A stretch of 64,000 bases of DNA from Antarcticimicrobium sp040365005 (GCF_040365005.1 NZ_BAABWV010000008.1:62001-126000); one strand, 5' to 3'; positions 17,381 to 25,754 are shown, numbered from the stretch's first letter. Notes: generated by a model from the letters alone, not told the origin. Numbers and translations are program-made.

Positions 17381-18094
17381 ATGGACCCTCTGACCGGCGT
17401 GATCCTGCTGGCCGGGGCGGCGGGGATTTCCCTGCCGCTCGGCGGGGTGCTGGCGCGGATCGCCTACAGTCACGAAAAAGAGTTCACCGAACCGGTGATG
17501 CACGCGCTGATCGCCTTTGGCGGCGGCGCGCTTTTGTCTGCGGTGGCGCTGGTGCTGGTGCCGGAAGGCGCGGAGATGCTGCCGCCCTGGTTGGCGCTGG
17601 GGCTGCTGTTCCTGGGCGGTGTCACCTTTTACCTGGTCGACCGCCGGCTGGAGCGCAGCGGCGGCAGCGGCGGCGCGCTGTTGGTGGCGATGTTGCTGGA
17701 TTTCCTGCCCGAGGCGCTGGCGCTGGGCGCGATACTGGTGACCGAGGCGGCCACCGCCAAGCTGCTGGCGCTGATGATCTTTCTGCAGAACGTGCCCGAA
17801 GGGTTTTCCGCCTTTGGCGAGATCTGGCGCAACGGGGTGGCGGCGGGGCCGCTGATGGCGATCTTTGTCGCTTTGGCCGGACTCGGGCCGCTCTGTGCGG
17901 TGCTTGGCATGAGTGTCCTGGCCGGGCAGCCTGCCATACTGGGCGGCATCATGATTTTCGCCGCCGGGGGGATCCTGTACCTGGTGTTCCAGGACGTGGC
18001 CCCCGCCGTGCGCACCCGCGACAGCAGTGCGCCGGCGCTCGGCGCGGTGCTGGGGTTCGGGCTGGGGCTGGCGGGTGCGTTGATGATCGGGTGA
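17381..18094 (+). CDS. ZIP-family metal transporter
   Basis: This 237-residue, almost fully hydrophobic protein has about eight helices. Helix 4-5 segments (LLDFLPEALALGA and FLQNVPEGFSAF) have the ZIP-family pattern, in which the usual metal-site histidines are often replaced in bacterial GufA/ZupT-type members. It probably moves divalent metal ions into the cytoplasm, but the substrate cannot be read. It starts 10 bp after sdhB without a strong ribosome site of its own, suggesting read-through from sdhCDAB. Confidence 0.8.
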   Translation: MDPLTGVILLAGAAGISLPLGGVLARIAYSHEKEFTEPVMHALIAFGGGALLSAVALVLVPEGAEMLPPWLALGLLFLGGVTFYLVDRRLERSGGSGGALLVAMLLDFLPEALALGAILVTEAATAKLLALMIFLQNVPEGFSAFGEIWRNGVAAGPLMAIFVALAGLGPLCAVLGMSVLAGQPAILGGIMIFAAGGILYLVFQDVAPAVRTRDSSAPALGAVLGFGLGLAGALMIG

Positions 18095-18129
18095 TGCAAA
18101 AAGCGCATGGCAAGATTGCGTTATTGTCC

Positions 18130-18144
18130 GATGCGGCAGTGCAG
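18130..18144. promoter_or_regulatory. GATGCSGCAGTGCRG motif, copy 3
   Basis: GATGCGGCAGTGCAG lies 55 bp before a tiny gene at 18199 and is the exact reverse complement of 13879-13893. It extends into GCATC, making a GATGC...GCATC inverted repeat. A regulatory role is inferred only. Confidence 0.4.
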
Positions 18145-18198
18145 CATCGGCCCTAGGTTACGCCTCAGGGAGGGCCTCTGAAAACGCCGGAGCGACCC

Positions 18199-18363
18199 AT
18201 GAGCAATACCGTTGAACAATCGGAATACACCGCCGAAGACAAAGCCCGCGCCGCCCTGCAGGTGCTGGAAGAGGCTTGGGCTTATTACACCCCGGAGCCG
18301 CTTCCGGCCCATGCGGAGTCCGATGCGGTGAGCGAGCTTTTCCAGTATCACGCCGCCGCCTGA
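18199..18363 (+). CDS. hypothetical 54-residue protein
   Basis: This small acidic protein (MSNTVEQSEY to QYHAAA) of 54 residues has no membrane segment and no known motif. A GGAG ribosome site lies 8 bp before the ATG, and codon use is that of the surrounding genes, with G/C-rich third positions. The central segment (DKARAALQVLEEAWAYYTPEP) looks helical. A palindromic motif lies 55 bp upstream. I do not recognise a family. Confidence 0.6.
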   Translation: MSNTVEQSEYTAEDKARAALQVLEEAWAYYTPEPLPAHAESDAVSELFQYHAAA

Positions 18364-18432
18364 CGGCCTTCTGGCCGTGCCGCGAACAATGCGTTAGGCA
18401 AGGCCCGCACCGTATGGGAGGGGGGCTTGCCC

Positions 18433-18624
18433 GTGTTGTATCTGGTCCTGTTCGTGGGTGTCGCCGGGTATTTCGTCTGGCGCCACCACTTCAGCTCGCT
18501 CAGCCGTGACTGCCGCTGGCGGCTGGACCGGGCGGGCGGTGTCTGGCGCTGTGCCGCCTGTGGCGGCGAACTGCCGGACGGGGCAAAGGGCGCCCCGCGG
18601 ATATGCCTGAAAAACAACGATTGA
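18433..18624 (+). CDS. hypothetical small membrane protein with zinc-ribbon-like tail
   Basis: This is a 63-residue protein if it starts at GTG 18433, or 65 residues from TTG 18427. A run of G-rich Shine-Dalgarno sequence (GGGAGGGGGG) ends just before, and its spacing favours GTG. One N-terminal transmembrane helix (VLYLVLFVGVAGYFVW) precedes a basic segment and a C-terminal WRCAACGGE motif, which resembles half of a zinc ribbon; a third Cys lies at ICLKN. It would sit in the inner membrane with a small cytoplasmic tail. Function is unknown. Confidence 0.55.
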   Translation: MLYLVLFVGVAGYFVWRHHFSSLSRDCRWRLDRAGGVWRCAACGGELPDGAKGAPRICLKNND

Positions 18625-18664
18625 CGGCGCGCGCAGAAAAACATCGCGCGCGCGATATTTCCTC

Positions 18665-18830
18665 TTGATCGACTCGGGCTTTGGCCCGATATGCGCGGTC
18701 AAGACGCCAACGCACGCGCCTCTGGCGAAAGGGGTTCCAAAGTCCCCTATGGTTACGTAGCGACGGTAACGTCTCCTTTTGAAGTGAGCGGTCTGCGCCG
18801 GGAAACCGGAATGGCCGGGTCTTATGGAGA
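18665..18830 (+). ncRNA. candidate structured leader of the decarboxylase gene (speF-type)
   Basis: The 211-bp gap before the decarboxylase holds several hairpins: TCGGGC/GCCCGA with a TTTG loop (18674-18689), AGGGG/CCCCT (near 18730-18750), and GTTAC/GTAAC just after. Short ATG frames begin at 18691. An RNA motif named speF is established upstream of such ornithine-decarboxylase genes in alphaproteobacteria (Corbino et al. 2005). I cannot confirm a covariance-model match, so this is a candidate. Confidence 0.45.
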
Positions 18831-18835
18831 TGACC

Positions 18836-20008
18836 ATGAACGCATACGTAACCGAGTTTTCGGTGGCAAAAGACGTGCGCCCGCACGACCGCATCGAAAA
18901 CTTCATCCGCTCGACCCGGTTCGATCACCCGACGCTGGTGCTGGACGTGGATCGCGTCGCCGATCAGTTCCACGCGCTGAAGGCCGGGCTGGGCCGCGCG
19001 CGCATCCACTATGCCGTCAAGGCCAACCCGGCGCGAGAGATCGTCGAGCGGCTGGTCAACCTCGGCTCGGGCTTTGACGCCGCGTCGCGCGCCGAGATCG
19101 AGTTGTGCCTGTCGCTGGGCGCGCATCCGGAGCATATCTCGTTCGGCAACACGGTGAAAAAGCCGCGCGATATCGAGTTCGCCTTTCACGCCGGTGTCAC
19201 CCTGTTCGCCGCCGATGCCGAGGAAGAGCTGGAAAAGATCGCTGTGCACGCGCCCGGGTCGCGCGTCTATATCCGCCTGATCGTCGATGCCTCCGAGGCC
19301 GATTGGCCGCTGTCGCGCAAGTTCGGCTGCGCCCGCGACAAGGCGACTTCGCTGATGGACCAGGCGGTCGCGCTGGGGCTGGCGCCGGTCGGCCTGTCGT
19401 TCCACGTAGGAAGCCAGACCAAGCGGGCGGCTATGTGGACCGCGACGCTGGACCAGGTGGCCGCCGTCTGGCGCGCCGCGCGCGCGGCCGGGCATGAGCT
19501 GGAGTTGCTGAACATCGGCGGCGGGTTCCCGGCCTATTACGGCGAAGAGATCGAGGGGCCGACCGCCTATGCCGCGCGGGTGATGGAACTGGTGACCGAG
19601 CGGTTCGGGGAGGAGGCAGAGATCATGGCCGAGCCGGGGCGCGGGCTGGTGGCCGAGGCCGGCATGATCGCCGCCGAGGTGCTGCTGGTCAGCCGAAAGT
19701 CCGACAGCGACCTGCATCGCTGGGTTTACCTCGATATCGGCAAGTTCTCGGGGCTGGCCGAGACCATGGACGAGGCGATCCGCTATCAGTTCGTGACCGA
19801 GCGCGATCACGAGCCGATGGGCGCCTGTATCCTGGCCGGGCCGTCCTGTGACAGTGCCGATGTGCTTTATGAAAAGCGCCCCGTGGAATTGCCGCTGGGG
19901 CTGAAGGCAGGCGATCGCATCCTGATCCGCAACTGCGGCGCCTATACCTCGACCTATGCCTCGGTCGGCTTCAACGGGTTTCCGCCGCTGGATGTCGTGG
20001 TGATCTGA
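18836..20008 (+). CDS. fold-III PLP-dependent decarboxylase (ornithine/lysine type)
   Basis: This 390-residue PLP enzyme has the alanine-racemase fold used by eukaryotic-type ornithine decarboxylase. Lys62 in HYAVKANP forms the Schiff base. HVGSQ, NIGGGFP, AEPGRGLV (phosphate-binding glycine loop) and GPSCDSAD (catalytic Cys) are all present in order. Such enzymes make putrescine or cadaverine. Of three closely spaced ATGs I chose 18836, which sits 6 bp after GGAG. It is probably regulated through its long leader. Ornithine versus lysine preference cannot be read. Confidence 0.9.
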   Translation: MNAYVTEFSVAKDVRPHDRIENFIRSTRFDHPTLVLDVDRVADQFHALKAGLGRARIHYAVKANPAREIVERLVNLGSGFDAASRAEIELCLSLGAHPEHISFGNTVKKPRDIEFAFHAGVTLFAADAEEELEKIAVHAPGSRVYIRLIVDASEADWPLSRKFGCARDKATSLMDQAVALGLAPVGLSFHVGSQTKRAAMWTATLDQVAAVWRAARAAGHELELLNIGGGFPAYYGEEIEGPTAYAARVMELVTERFGEEAEIMAEPGRGLVAEAGMIAAEVLLVSRKSDSDLHRWVYLDIGKFSGLAETMDEAIRYQFVTERDHEPMGACILAGPSCDSADVLYEKRPVELPLGLKAGDRILIRNCGAYTSTYASVGFNGFPPLDVVVI

Positions 20009-20057
20009 GCGGGGCGATCATCGACGGGGCGGCCCGGCGTTTCGGCCGGGCAGTGGG

Positions 20058-20112
20058 CGCTGCCCCCGTCGCCTGCGGCGCCTCCCCCGGAGTATTTTTG
20101 CAGAGAAGAAGG
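20058..20112. repeat. intergenic repeat with GAGTATTT-N4-AGAGAAGAAGG tail
   Basis: Downstream of the decarboxylase lies a GC-rich hairpin stretch (GGGCAG/CTGCCC; GCC/GGC) that leads into CCGGAGTATTTTTGCAGAG and AAGAAGG. The tail GAGTATTT-N4-AGAGAAGAAGG recurs exactly at 55190-55212. The 187-bp gap has no other feature apart from the ribosome site of the next gene. Confidence 0.55.
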
Positions 20113-20195
20113 ACGGGGGTGGGGGAATTCGGCTCTGCCCTTGCGCTTTTACCGCGCGCGCGGTTTTGTGGGGCGAAACGACCGAGAGCATTGCC

Positions 20196-21041
20196 ATGAC
20201 CCAGGCCCCCGAGGATGCCGAGGCGCGCCGCGCCGTCGAACCGGTGATCTGTTATCCCAACGACGCGCTGCCGCGGCCCGATCTGGCGCTGTATGCCCGG
20301 GCGCGGGCCGGGGCGGTGAAGGTGGGCGAGGTGATCGCGCCACCGCGCGAGGCGGCCTGTTTCGAGGTCGCGGCGGGGCAGTTTTTCCGCATCTCCTGCA
20401 TCGAGGGGCCGCAGGTGGGGGATTTGAACCTGTGGAACGCGCAGGACCTTGGCGAGCGGTTCTATTCCGGCAAGACGCGGGCGTTGCATGGCACCCATGT
20501 GACGACGGGAGAGCGGCTGTGGAGCAGTTTTCCCGCGATGCGGCCAATTGCGACGATTACCGAAGACACGCTGTCCTGGTACGGGATCGATTCATTCGGC
20601 GGCTCGGTCCATGACGTGATCGGCACGCGCTGCGACCCCTATACGCACAACCTTTTGGCGGGGGGGCAGTATCACCATTGCTGCCACTCGAACCTGACAC
20701 GGGCGCTGGCGGATCACGTGGGGCTGTCGCTGACCGAGGCGGAGCAGCACGTGCATGACGTGCTGAATGTCTTCATGTGTACCGGGTTCACCCGCGAGAC
20801 CGGGCAGTATTTCATGAAGGCGAGCCCGGTGCGGCCCGGAGATCACCTGGAATTCTTCGCCGAGATCGACCTGCTGGGCGCGCTCAGCGCCTGTCCCGGC
20901 GGCGATTGTTCGGCAGAGCATTCCAGCGATGCGGCGGCCTGTCACCCGCTGCGGATCGAGGTGTTCGCCCCCGAGGCGGGCGCCCTCGAGGGATGGGCGC
21001 CGCCGCCGGTGAACGGGTATGACCGCAGTCACGGGCGTTGA
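20196..21041 (+). CDS. DUF1989 / urea carboxylase-associated family protein
   Basis: This 281-residue protein belongs to the DUF1989 group, often annotated as urea-carboxylase-associated or urea amidolyase-related protein. Features are CFEVAAGQFFRI, GDLNLWNAQD and the metal-like cluster CDPYTHNLL...YHHCCHSNL. A CPGGDCS segment near the C-terminus is also typical. The reaction is not established; family members occur with urea, amino-acid and one-carbon genes. No urea carboxylase lies in the window. The start at 20196 is preferred over a TTG ten codons upstream because GAGAG precedes it. Confidence 0.75.
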   Translation: MTQAPEDAEARRAVEPVICYPNDALPRPDLALYARARAGAVKVGEVIAPPREAACFEVAAGQFFRISCIEGPQVGDLNLWNAQDLGERFYSGKTRALHGTHVTTGERLWSSFPAMRPIATITEDTLSWYGIDSFGGSVHDVIGTRCDPYTHNLLAGGQYHHCCHSNLTRALADHVGLSLTEAEQHVHDVLNVFMCTGFTRETGQYFMKASPVRPGDHLEFFAEIDLLGALSACPGGDCSAEHSSDAAACHPLRIEVFAPEAGALEGWAPPPVNGYDRSHGR

Positions 21042-21061
21042 GCCCAGGCGTGACCTTGGGG

Positions 21062-21775
21062 TCACTGCGCGTCGGGGAAGGCCGCGTTGAGGGCAATCTC
21101 GACCATGGCGCCAAAGCTGCGCTCGCGATCCTCGGAGGGCAGCGCCTCGCCGGTCAGCAGGTGATCGGAGACGGTCAGCACCGCCAGTGCCCGGCGGTTG
21201 TGGCGGGCGGCAAGCGTATAGAGTTCGGCGGCCTCCATTTCGACCCCGAGGATGCCGTGGCGCACCATCTGTTCGTTCAGGTCGGGGCGTTCGTCGTAGA
21301 AGGTGTCGGAGGAATAGATCCCGCCGATGTGGGTCCGGGTGCCCTGGGCCTCGGCAGCCGCTGCGGCGGCACGCAACAGGGTCCAGTCGGCGCAGGGGGC
21401 GAAGTTCACCTCGCGGAAGATGGTGGAGGAGGGGGAGGTGATGGTCGTCGCGGTCATGGCCAGGATCACGTCGCGCAGCCCGACATGATCTTGCATTCCA
21501 CCGCAGGAGCCGATGCGGATCAGGGTTTGCGCGCCGAAATCGCGAATCAATTCATTGGCGTAAATCGACAATGACGGCATTCCCATGCCGCTGCCCTGGA
21601 TGGTTACCAGGTTTCCATTCCAGGTGCCGGTAAATCCCAACATGCCGCGGGTGGAATTCACGTTTCGCACATCTGAAAGGAAAGTTTCCGCCGCCCATTT
21701 CGCGCGAAACGGGTCTCCCGGCAACAGAACCGTTTCGGCAATGTCACCGGGCGCAGCGCCAATATGAATTGTCAT
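21062..21775 (-). CDS. deoD: purine-nucleoside phosphorylase, DeoD type
   Basis: This 237-residue DeoD-type (hexameric) enzyme cleaves purine nucleosides with phosphate to free base and ribose-1-phosphate. MTIHIGAAPGDIAETVLLPGDP is split by the phosphate-binding GDP motif, GSGMGMPS and RIGSCGG bind phosphate, and VEMEAAEL holds the ribose-binding Glu. SDHLLTGE carries the catalytic Asp. It lies 18 bp after the hvrA-like gene on the same strand. A nucleoside ABC transporter is encoded 11 kb away. Confidence 0.95.
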   Translation of the reverse strand: MTIHIGAAPGDIAETVLLPGDPFRAKWAAETFLSDVRNVNSTRGMLGFTGTWNGNLVTIQGSGMGMPSLSIYANELIRDFGAQTLIRIGSCGGMQDHVGLRDVILAMTATTITSPSSTIFREVNFAPCADWTLLRAAAAAAEAQGTRTHIGGIYSSDTFYDERPDLNEQMVRHGILGVEMEAAELYTLAARHNRRALAVLTVSDHLLTGEALPSEDRERSFGAMVEIALNAAFPDAQ

Positions 21776-21793
21776 TGCAAGACCGTTGTTTCG

Positions 21794-22117
21794 TCAGATT
21801 TCCATTTCGGTGATATCGACGCCGCGGCTCAGCGCGTCATGCACCCATTGCGGTTTGCGTCCGCGGCCGGACCAGGTCTGATCGTGGTTGTCCGGGTTGC
21901 GGTATTTCGGTGCGGTCTTGGTCTGCTTTCCCGCCGTGCGGGACTTGGCATCGGCGGACAGTTCCGACAGGGAAAACCCGAATTCCGCGGCGGCCTTTTC
22001 CGCGGCGATCAGGGCCTCGCGCCGTTCGCGCTGTTCGGCGTTCTTGATGGCCTTGTCGAGGTTTTTCTTGAGGTCGAGCAATTCGGTGCGCGACAGGGCG
22101 GAAAGGTCTATTGCCAT
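21794..22117 (-). CDS. H-NS family nucleoid protein, HvrA-like
   Basis: This 107-residue DNA-binding protein of the H-NS superfamily has an N-terminal coiled-coil oligomerisation segment (about residues 8-45). The C-terminal DNA-binding motif is YRNPDNHDQTWSGRGRKPQW (72-91), with the TWSGRGRKP core that contacts the minor groove. In Rhodobacter capsulatus the related HvrA adjusts photosynthesis genes in dim light. The ATG at 22117 follows GGAG by 6 bp. A 10-bp hairpin lies in its leader. It is downstream of ecm and upstream of deoD, all on the minus strand. Confidence 0.88.
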   Translation of the reverse strand: MAIDLSALSRTELLDLKKNLDKAIKNAEQRERREALIAAEKAAAEFGFSLSELSADAKSRTAGKQTKTAPKYRNPDNHDQTWSGRGRKPQWVHDALSRGVDITEMEI

Positions 22118-22139
22118 TGTTTTCTCCAAATATGATCAG

Positions 22140-22166
22140 ATGCGCCGACATATAGGGTCGGCGCAT
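22140..22166 (-). promoter_or_regulatory. leader hairpin before the HvrA-like gene
   Basis: A perfect 10-bp inverted repeat (ATGCGCCGAC/GTCGGCGCAT) with a 7-base loop lies between the ecm stop and the ribosome site of the H-NS-like gene. No T-run follows on the minus strand, so a simple terminator is unlikely. It could be an mRNA-protecting or binding element. Confidence 0.55.
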
Positions 22167-22223
22167 TCTTTCGACAATAGCGATAAACCTGATGCGGATC
22201 AGCGTCAAATCAAGGTGGAGTTT

Positions 22224-24191
22224 CTATTCTGCCGCGATTTTTTCCGGATCGACCAGCAATACGATATCCCCCATTATCGTATTCAGCTCGAAATCCTTTG
22301 GCGTATAGATTTTTGCCACGCCCATTTCGCGCAATTTTTCGGCGTCATCCTCGGGAATGATGCCGCCGACGATCACCGGGATATGGGTCAATCCGGCGTC
22401 TTTCATGCGAATCATCACGTCTTCGACAAGGGGAATGTGGCTGCCGGAGAGGATGGAAAGGCCGACGACATGGGCGTTTTCCTCGATCGCCTTATCGACG
22501 ATTTCCTGGGGTGTCAGGCGAATCCCCTCGTAAGAGATGTCCATTCCGCAATCTCGGGCGCGGAAGGCGATCTGTTCGGCGCCATTGGAATGGCCGTCGA
22601 GCCCGGGCTTTCCGACCAGGAATTTCAACCGGCGGCCCAGGCGATCGCTGACCGCGTCGACGGCGGCGCGCAACTCGTCGAGCCCCTCGGTCTTGTTCGA
22701 GACTGAACCGGAGACCCCGGTGGGTCCGCGATAGGTTCCGTGCACGGCGCGCATCTGTTCGGCCCATTCGCCGGTGGTGGCACCGGCCCGGGCGGCCGCG
22801 ATCGAGGGTTCCATGATGTTGCGTCCCTCGCGCGCGGCCTGACGCAGGGCGGTGAGCGCGGCCTGCACGGCGGGTTCGTCGCGCTCGGCGCGCCAGGCGT
22901 TCAGGCGGTCGATCTGTTCCTGCTCGACGGCGGGATCGACGGTCATGATGCCGCCGTCGGCGCTCATCAGGGGCGAGGGTTCGGTGGTGGTAAACTTGTT
23001 GACACCGACGACCACGGTTTCGCCGGCCTCGATCCGGTTCAGCCGTTCGGCATTTGAATCCACCAGACGCGATTTCATGTAGTCGATCGCCTGGATCGCG
23101 CCGCCCATGCTGTCGAGATTGGCCAATTCCGCGCGTGCGCCCTGTTTCAATTCCTCGACCTTGGCATCCACGGCCGGATTGTTGTCGAACAGGTCGTCAT
23201 ATTCCAGAAGATCGGTTTCAAAGGCGAGGATCTGCTGCATGCGCATCGACCATTGCTGGTCCCAGGGGCGAGGCAGGCCCAGCGCCTCGTTCCAGGCGGG
23301 GAGCTGCACGGCCCGCGCGCGTGCCTTTTTCGAAAGGGTGACCGCCAACATTTCGATGAGAATGCGATAGACGTTGTTTTCGGGCTGCTGTTCAGTCAGC
23401 CCCAGCGAGTTGACTTGAACCCCATAGCGAAAGCGGCGGAATTTCGGATCGCTCACACCGTAGCGGGTTTCGCAGATCTCGTCCCAGAGATCGACGAAGG
23501 CGCGCATCTTGCACATTTCGGTGACGAATCGGATGCCCGCGTTCACGAAAAAGGAAATGCGTCCGACCAGGGCCGGGAAATCACCCTCGGGTACGCGCGG
23601 GCGCAACTCGTCCAGAACGGCAATGGCGGTGGCCAGCGCAAAGGCCAATTCCTGCTCGGGCGTGGCCCCGGCCTCTTGCAGGTGATAGGAACACACGTTC
23701 ATCGGGTTCCATTTGGGCACGTTAGAGTAGCAGTATTCGGCCACGTCGGCGATCATTTTCAGCGACGGTTTCGGCGGGCAGACATAGGTGCCGCGCGACA
23801 GGTATTCCTTGATCAGGTCGTTTTGCACCGTGCCTTGCAGCTTGGCGACATCCGCGCCCTGTTCCTCGGCCACCGCGATATAGAGCGCCAGCAACCACGG
23901 TGCGGTGGCGTTGATCGTCATCGAGGTGTTCATCTGTTCCAGCGGGATCTGGTCGAACAGCATCCGCATGTCGCCAAGATGGCAGACCGGCACGCCGACC
24001 TTGCCGACTTCGCCGCGCGCCAGGGTGTGGTCGCTGTCATAGCCGGTCTGGGTCGGCAGATCGAAGGCCACCGAGAGCCCGGTCTGACCCTTGGCCAAGT
24101 TGCCGCGATACAGCGCGTTGGAGGCCTGGGCGGTGGAATGGCCGGCATAGGTGCGGATCAGCCAGGGGCGGTCTTTCTGGGTCTGGGTCAT
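22224..24191 (-). CDS. ecm: ethylmalonyl-CoA mutase
   Basis: This coenzyme-B12-dependent mutase converts (2R)-ethylmalonyl-CoA to (2S)-methylsuccinyl-CoA in the EMC pathway. It has 655 residues in one chain: an N-terminal substrate TIM barrel (RTYAGHSTAQASNALYR, FDLPTQTGYDSDH) and a C-terminal cobalamin domain with the base-off DGHSNG motif (axial His534). EMC-specific mutases form a branch apart from methylmalonyl-CoA mutase; the short N-terminus and the ccr neighbour support this choice. The ATG at 24191 is preceded by AGAGG; the frame extends upstream without conserved residues. A TTGACA-N17-TTTAGA promoter lies 47-75 bp upstream. Confidence 0.92.
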   Translation of the reverse strand: MTQTQKDRPWLIRTYAGHSTAQASNALYRGNLAKGQTGLSVAFDLPTQTGYDSDHTLARGEVGKVGVPVCHLGDMRMLFDQIPLEQMNTSMTINATAPWLLALYIAVAEEQGADVAKLQGTVQNDLIKEYLSRGTYVCPPKPSLKMIADVAEYCYSNVPKWNPMNVCSYHLQEAGATPEQELAFALATAIAVLDELRPRVPEGDFPALVGRISFFVNAGIRFVTEMCKMRAFVDLWDEICETRYGVSDPKFRRFRYGVQVNSLGLTEQQPENNVYRILIEMLAVTLSKKARARAVQLPAWNEALGLPRPWDQQWSMRMQQILAFETDLLEYDDLFDNNPAVDAKVEELKQGARAELANLDSMGGAIQAIDYMKSRLVDSNAERLNRIEAGETVVVGVNKFTTTEPSPLMSADGGIMTVDPAVEQEQIDRLNAWRAERDEPAVQAALTALRQAAREGRNIMEPSIAAARAGATTGEWAEQMRAVHGTYRGPTGVSGSVSNKTEGLDELRAAVDAVSDRLGRRLKFLVGKPGLDGHSNGAEQIAFRARDCGMDISYEGIRLTPQEIVDKAIEENAHVVGLSILSGSHIPLVEDVMIRMKDAGLTHIPVIVGGIIPEDDAEKLREMGVAKIYTPKDFELNTIMGDIVLLVDPEKIAAE

Positions 24192-24237
24192 CGGGAACCT
24201 CTTTGGTCGGGGCCGCAAGAATATTTCGCTTTTCCGT

Positions 24238-24266
24238 TCTAAATCGCAATTATCGACGCATGTCAA
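24238..24266 (-). promoter_or_regulatory. candidate sigma-70 promoter of ecm
   Basis: On the minus strand TTGACA (24266-24261) is followed after exactly 17 bp by TTTAGA (24243-24238). The -35 box is a perfect consensus and the -10 box matches three of six positions. It lies 47 bp before the ecm start codon and is the best promoter match I noticed in the window. Confidence 0.6.
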
Positions 24267-24385
24267 TTCGCTGCGTCGCGGCATCGAGTTTACGGCTGGT
24301 CCTGCGTTGCGGCGGGGGCGCATGTGCCGGCGTGTTGTGCACGGGGCCTCTTTCCCGCCGGGCCGGGTTGCGGCAAGGCTTGCAC

Positions 24386-25750
24386 ATGACCAAGACCGTC
24401 GAACTTCCGTTGTGGCTGTTTGCGCTGATCCTGCTGTTCGCGGCGGTGACCTTCGCCTCGCATTTCCTGTTTCCCTCGGTGCGCTGGTTCTTTCGGCGGC
24501 GGCTGGAGCGGGCGGTGGCGCGGCTGAACGAGCGGTTGGATCAGCCGATCCAGCCGTTCAAGCTGACCCGCCGGTACGACATGATCCAGCGGATCATCTA
24601 CAACCCGCAGGTCAGCCAGGCGATCGCCGATCATGCCCGGGCCGAGGGTATCCCCGAGAACGTGGCGTTCCAGCAGGCCCGCCGCTATGCGCGCGAGATC
24701 GTGCCGTCGTTCTCCGCCTCGCTTTATTTCGGGGTCGCGATCCGGGCAGCGCGGTTCCTGAGCAATGCGTTGTATCACGTGCGGCTGCGGCAGCTGGACG
24801 AACCGGCGCTGCGTGCCATCGACCGGGAGGCGACGGTGGTGTTCGTGATGAACCACCGCAGCAACATGGATTACGTGCTGGTCACCTATCTGGCGGCGGA
24901 GCGCTCGGCGCTGTCTTACGCGGTGGGGGAATGGGCGCAGGTTTGGCCGTTGAGCCGGTTGATCCGGGCGATGGGGGCATATTTCATCCGGCGCCGGTCG
25001 CGCAACGACCTCTATCGCGCGGTGCTGGCCTGTTACGTGCGACTGGCCACCGATGCCGGGGTGACCCAGGCGATGTTCCCCGAGGGCGGGCTGAGCCTGA
25101 CCGGGGCGCTGATGCCGCCGAAACTGGGGCTGTTGAAATACATCGCCGCCGGGTTCGATCCCGACGGGCGCGACGTGGTGTTCGTGCCGGTGGCGCTGAA
25201 CTACGACCGGGTGTTGGAGGATCGCATCCTGATCTCGGCGGACAAGGGGACCGGGCGGCGGTTCAATGCCCGGATCGGGGTGATCGCGCGCCATGTGTTG
25301 CGACAGCTCGGGTTGTGGGCCACCGGGCGGTACCGTCGCTTTGGCGAGGCGGTGGTCACCTTTGGCGCGCCGCTGTCGCTGGCCGCGTTGCAGGCCAAGG
25401 GCGAGGGCGATGTGACCGACCGGTTGGCCGAAACGCTGATGCGGCGGATCGCCGACGGGGTTCCGGTGCTGCCGGTGCCGCTGGTGGCCTGGTTGATGCT
25501 TACCTACGGGACCATGACCCGGGCCGAAGTCGATGCCCGGGCCCGCGCCGCCTTGTCGACGCTGCCGGCCTCGACCGTGGGCCGGTTCGCGGCCGACCCG
25601 CATGCCGCGACCGAGGCCGGGTTGCGCGCGCTTTGCGAACAGGGCGCCATCCGATCGGAGCAGGGGCGCTATGCCCCCGATCCGCAGGGGGGCGACCTGT
25701 TGCAATTCTACGCCAACTCGATCCGCCATCTGATGCCGGCCGAAGGTTAG
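24386..25750 (+). CDS. PlsB-like glycerol-3-phosphate acyltransferase
   Basis: This is a 454-residue membrane-associated acyltransferase of the PlsB/GPAT type. One N-terminal transmembrane helix (residues 8-30) precedes the catalytic HRSNMD (HxxxxD, His157-Asp162) and FPEGG (231-235) blocks, which bind the acyl donor and glycerol-phosphate. The protein is about half the length of E. coli PlsB, so it is a shorter relative and could also be a lysophosphatidate acyltransferase. The ATG at 24386 follows AAGG; upstream codons are not membrane-like. It is divergent from ecm and precedes ccr. Confidence 0.8.
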   Translation: MTKTVELPLWLFALILLFAAVTFASHFLFPSVRWFFRRRLERAVARLNERLDQPIQPFKLTRRYDMIQRIIYNPQVSQAIADHARAEGIPENVAFQQARRYAREIVPSFSASLYFGVAIRAARFLSNALYHVRLRQLDEPALRAIDREATVVFVMNHRSNMDYVLVTYLAAERSALSYAVGEWAQVWPLSRLIRAMGAYFIRRRSRNDLYRAVLACYVRLATDAGVTQAMFPEGGLSLTGALMPPKLGLLKYIAAGFDPDGRDVVFVPVALNYDRVLEDRILISADKGTGRRFNARIGVIARHVLRQLGLWATGRYRRFGEAVVTFGAPLSLAALQAKGEGDVTDRLAETLMRRIADGVPVLPVPLVAWLMLTYGTMTRAEVDARARAALSTLPASTVGRFAADPHAATEAGLRALCEQGAIRSEQGRYAPDPQGGDLLQFYANSIRHLMPAEG

Positions 25751-25754
25751 GGCA

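Noticed and set aside
18691..19077. A 128-codon frame overlapping the decarboxylase start
   Set aside because: It runs out of frame through the decarboxylase. A short leader peptide cannot be excluded, but there is no ribosome site or family match for the long form.
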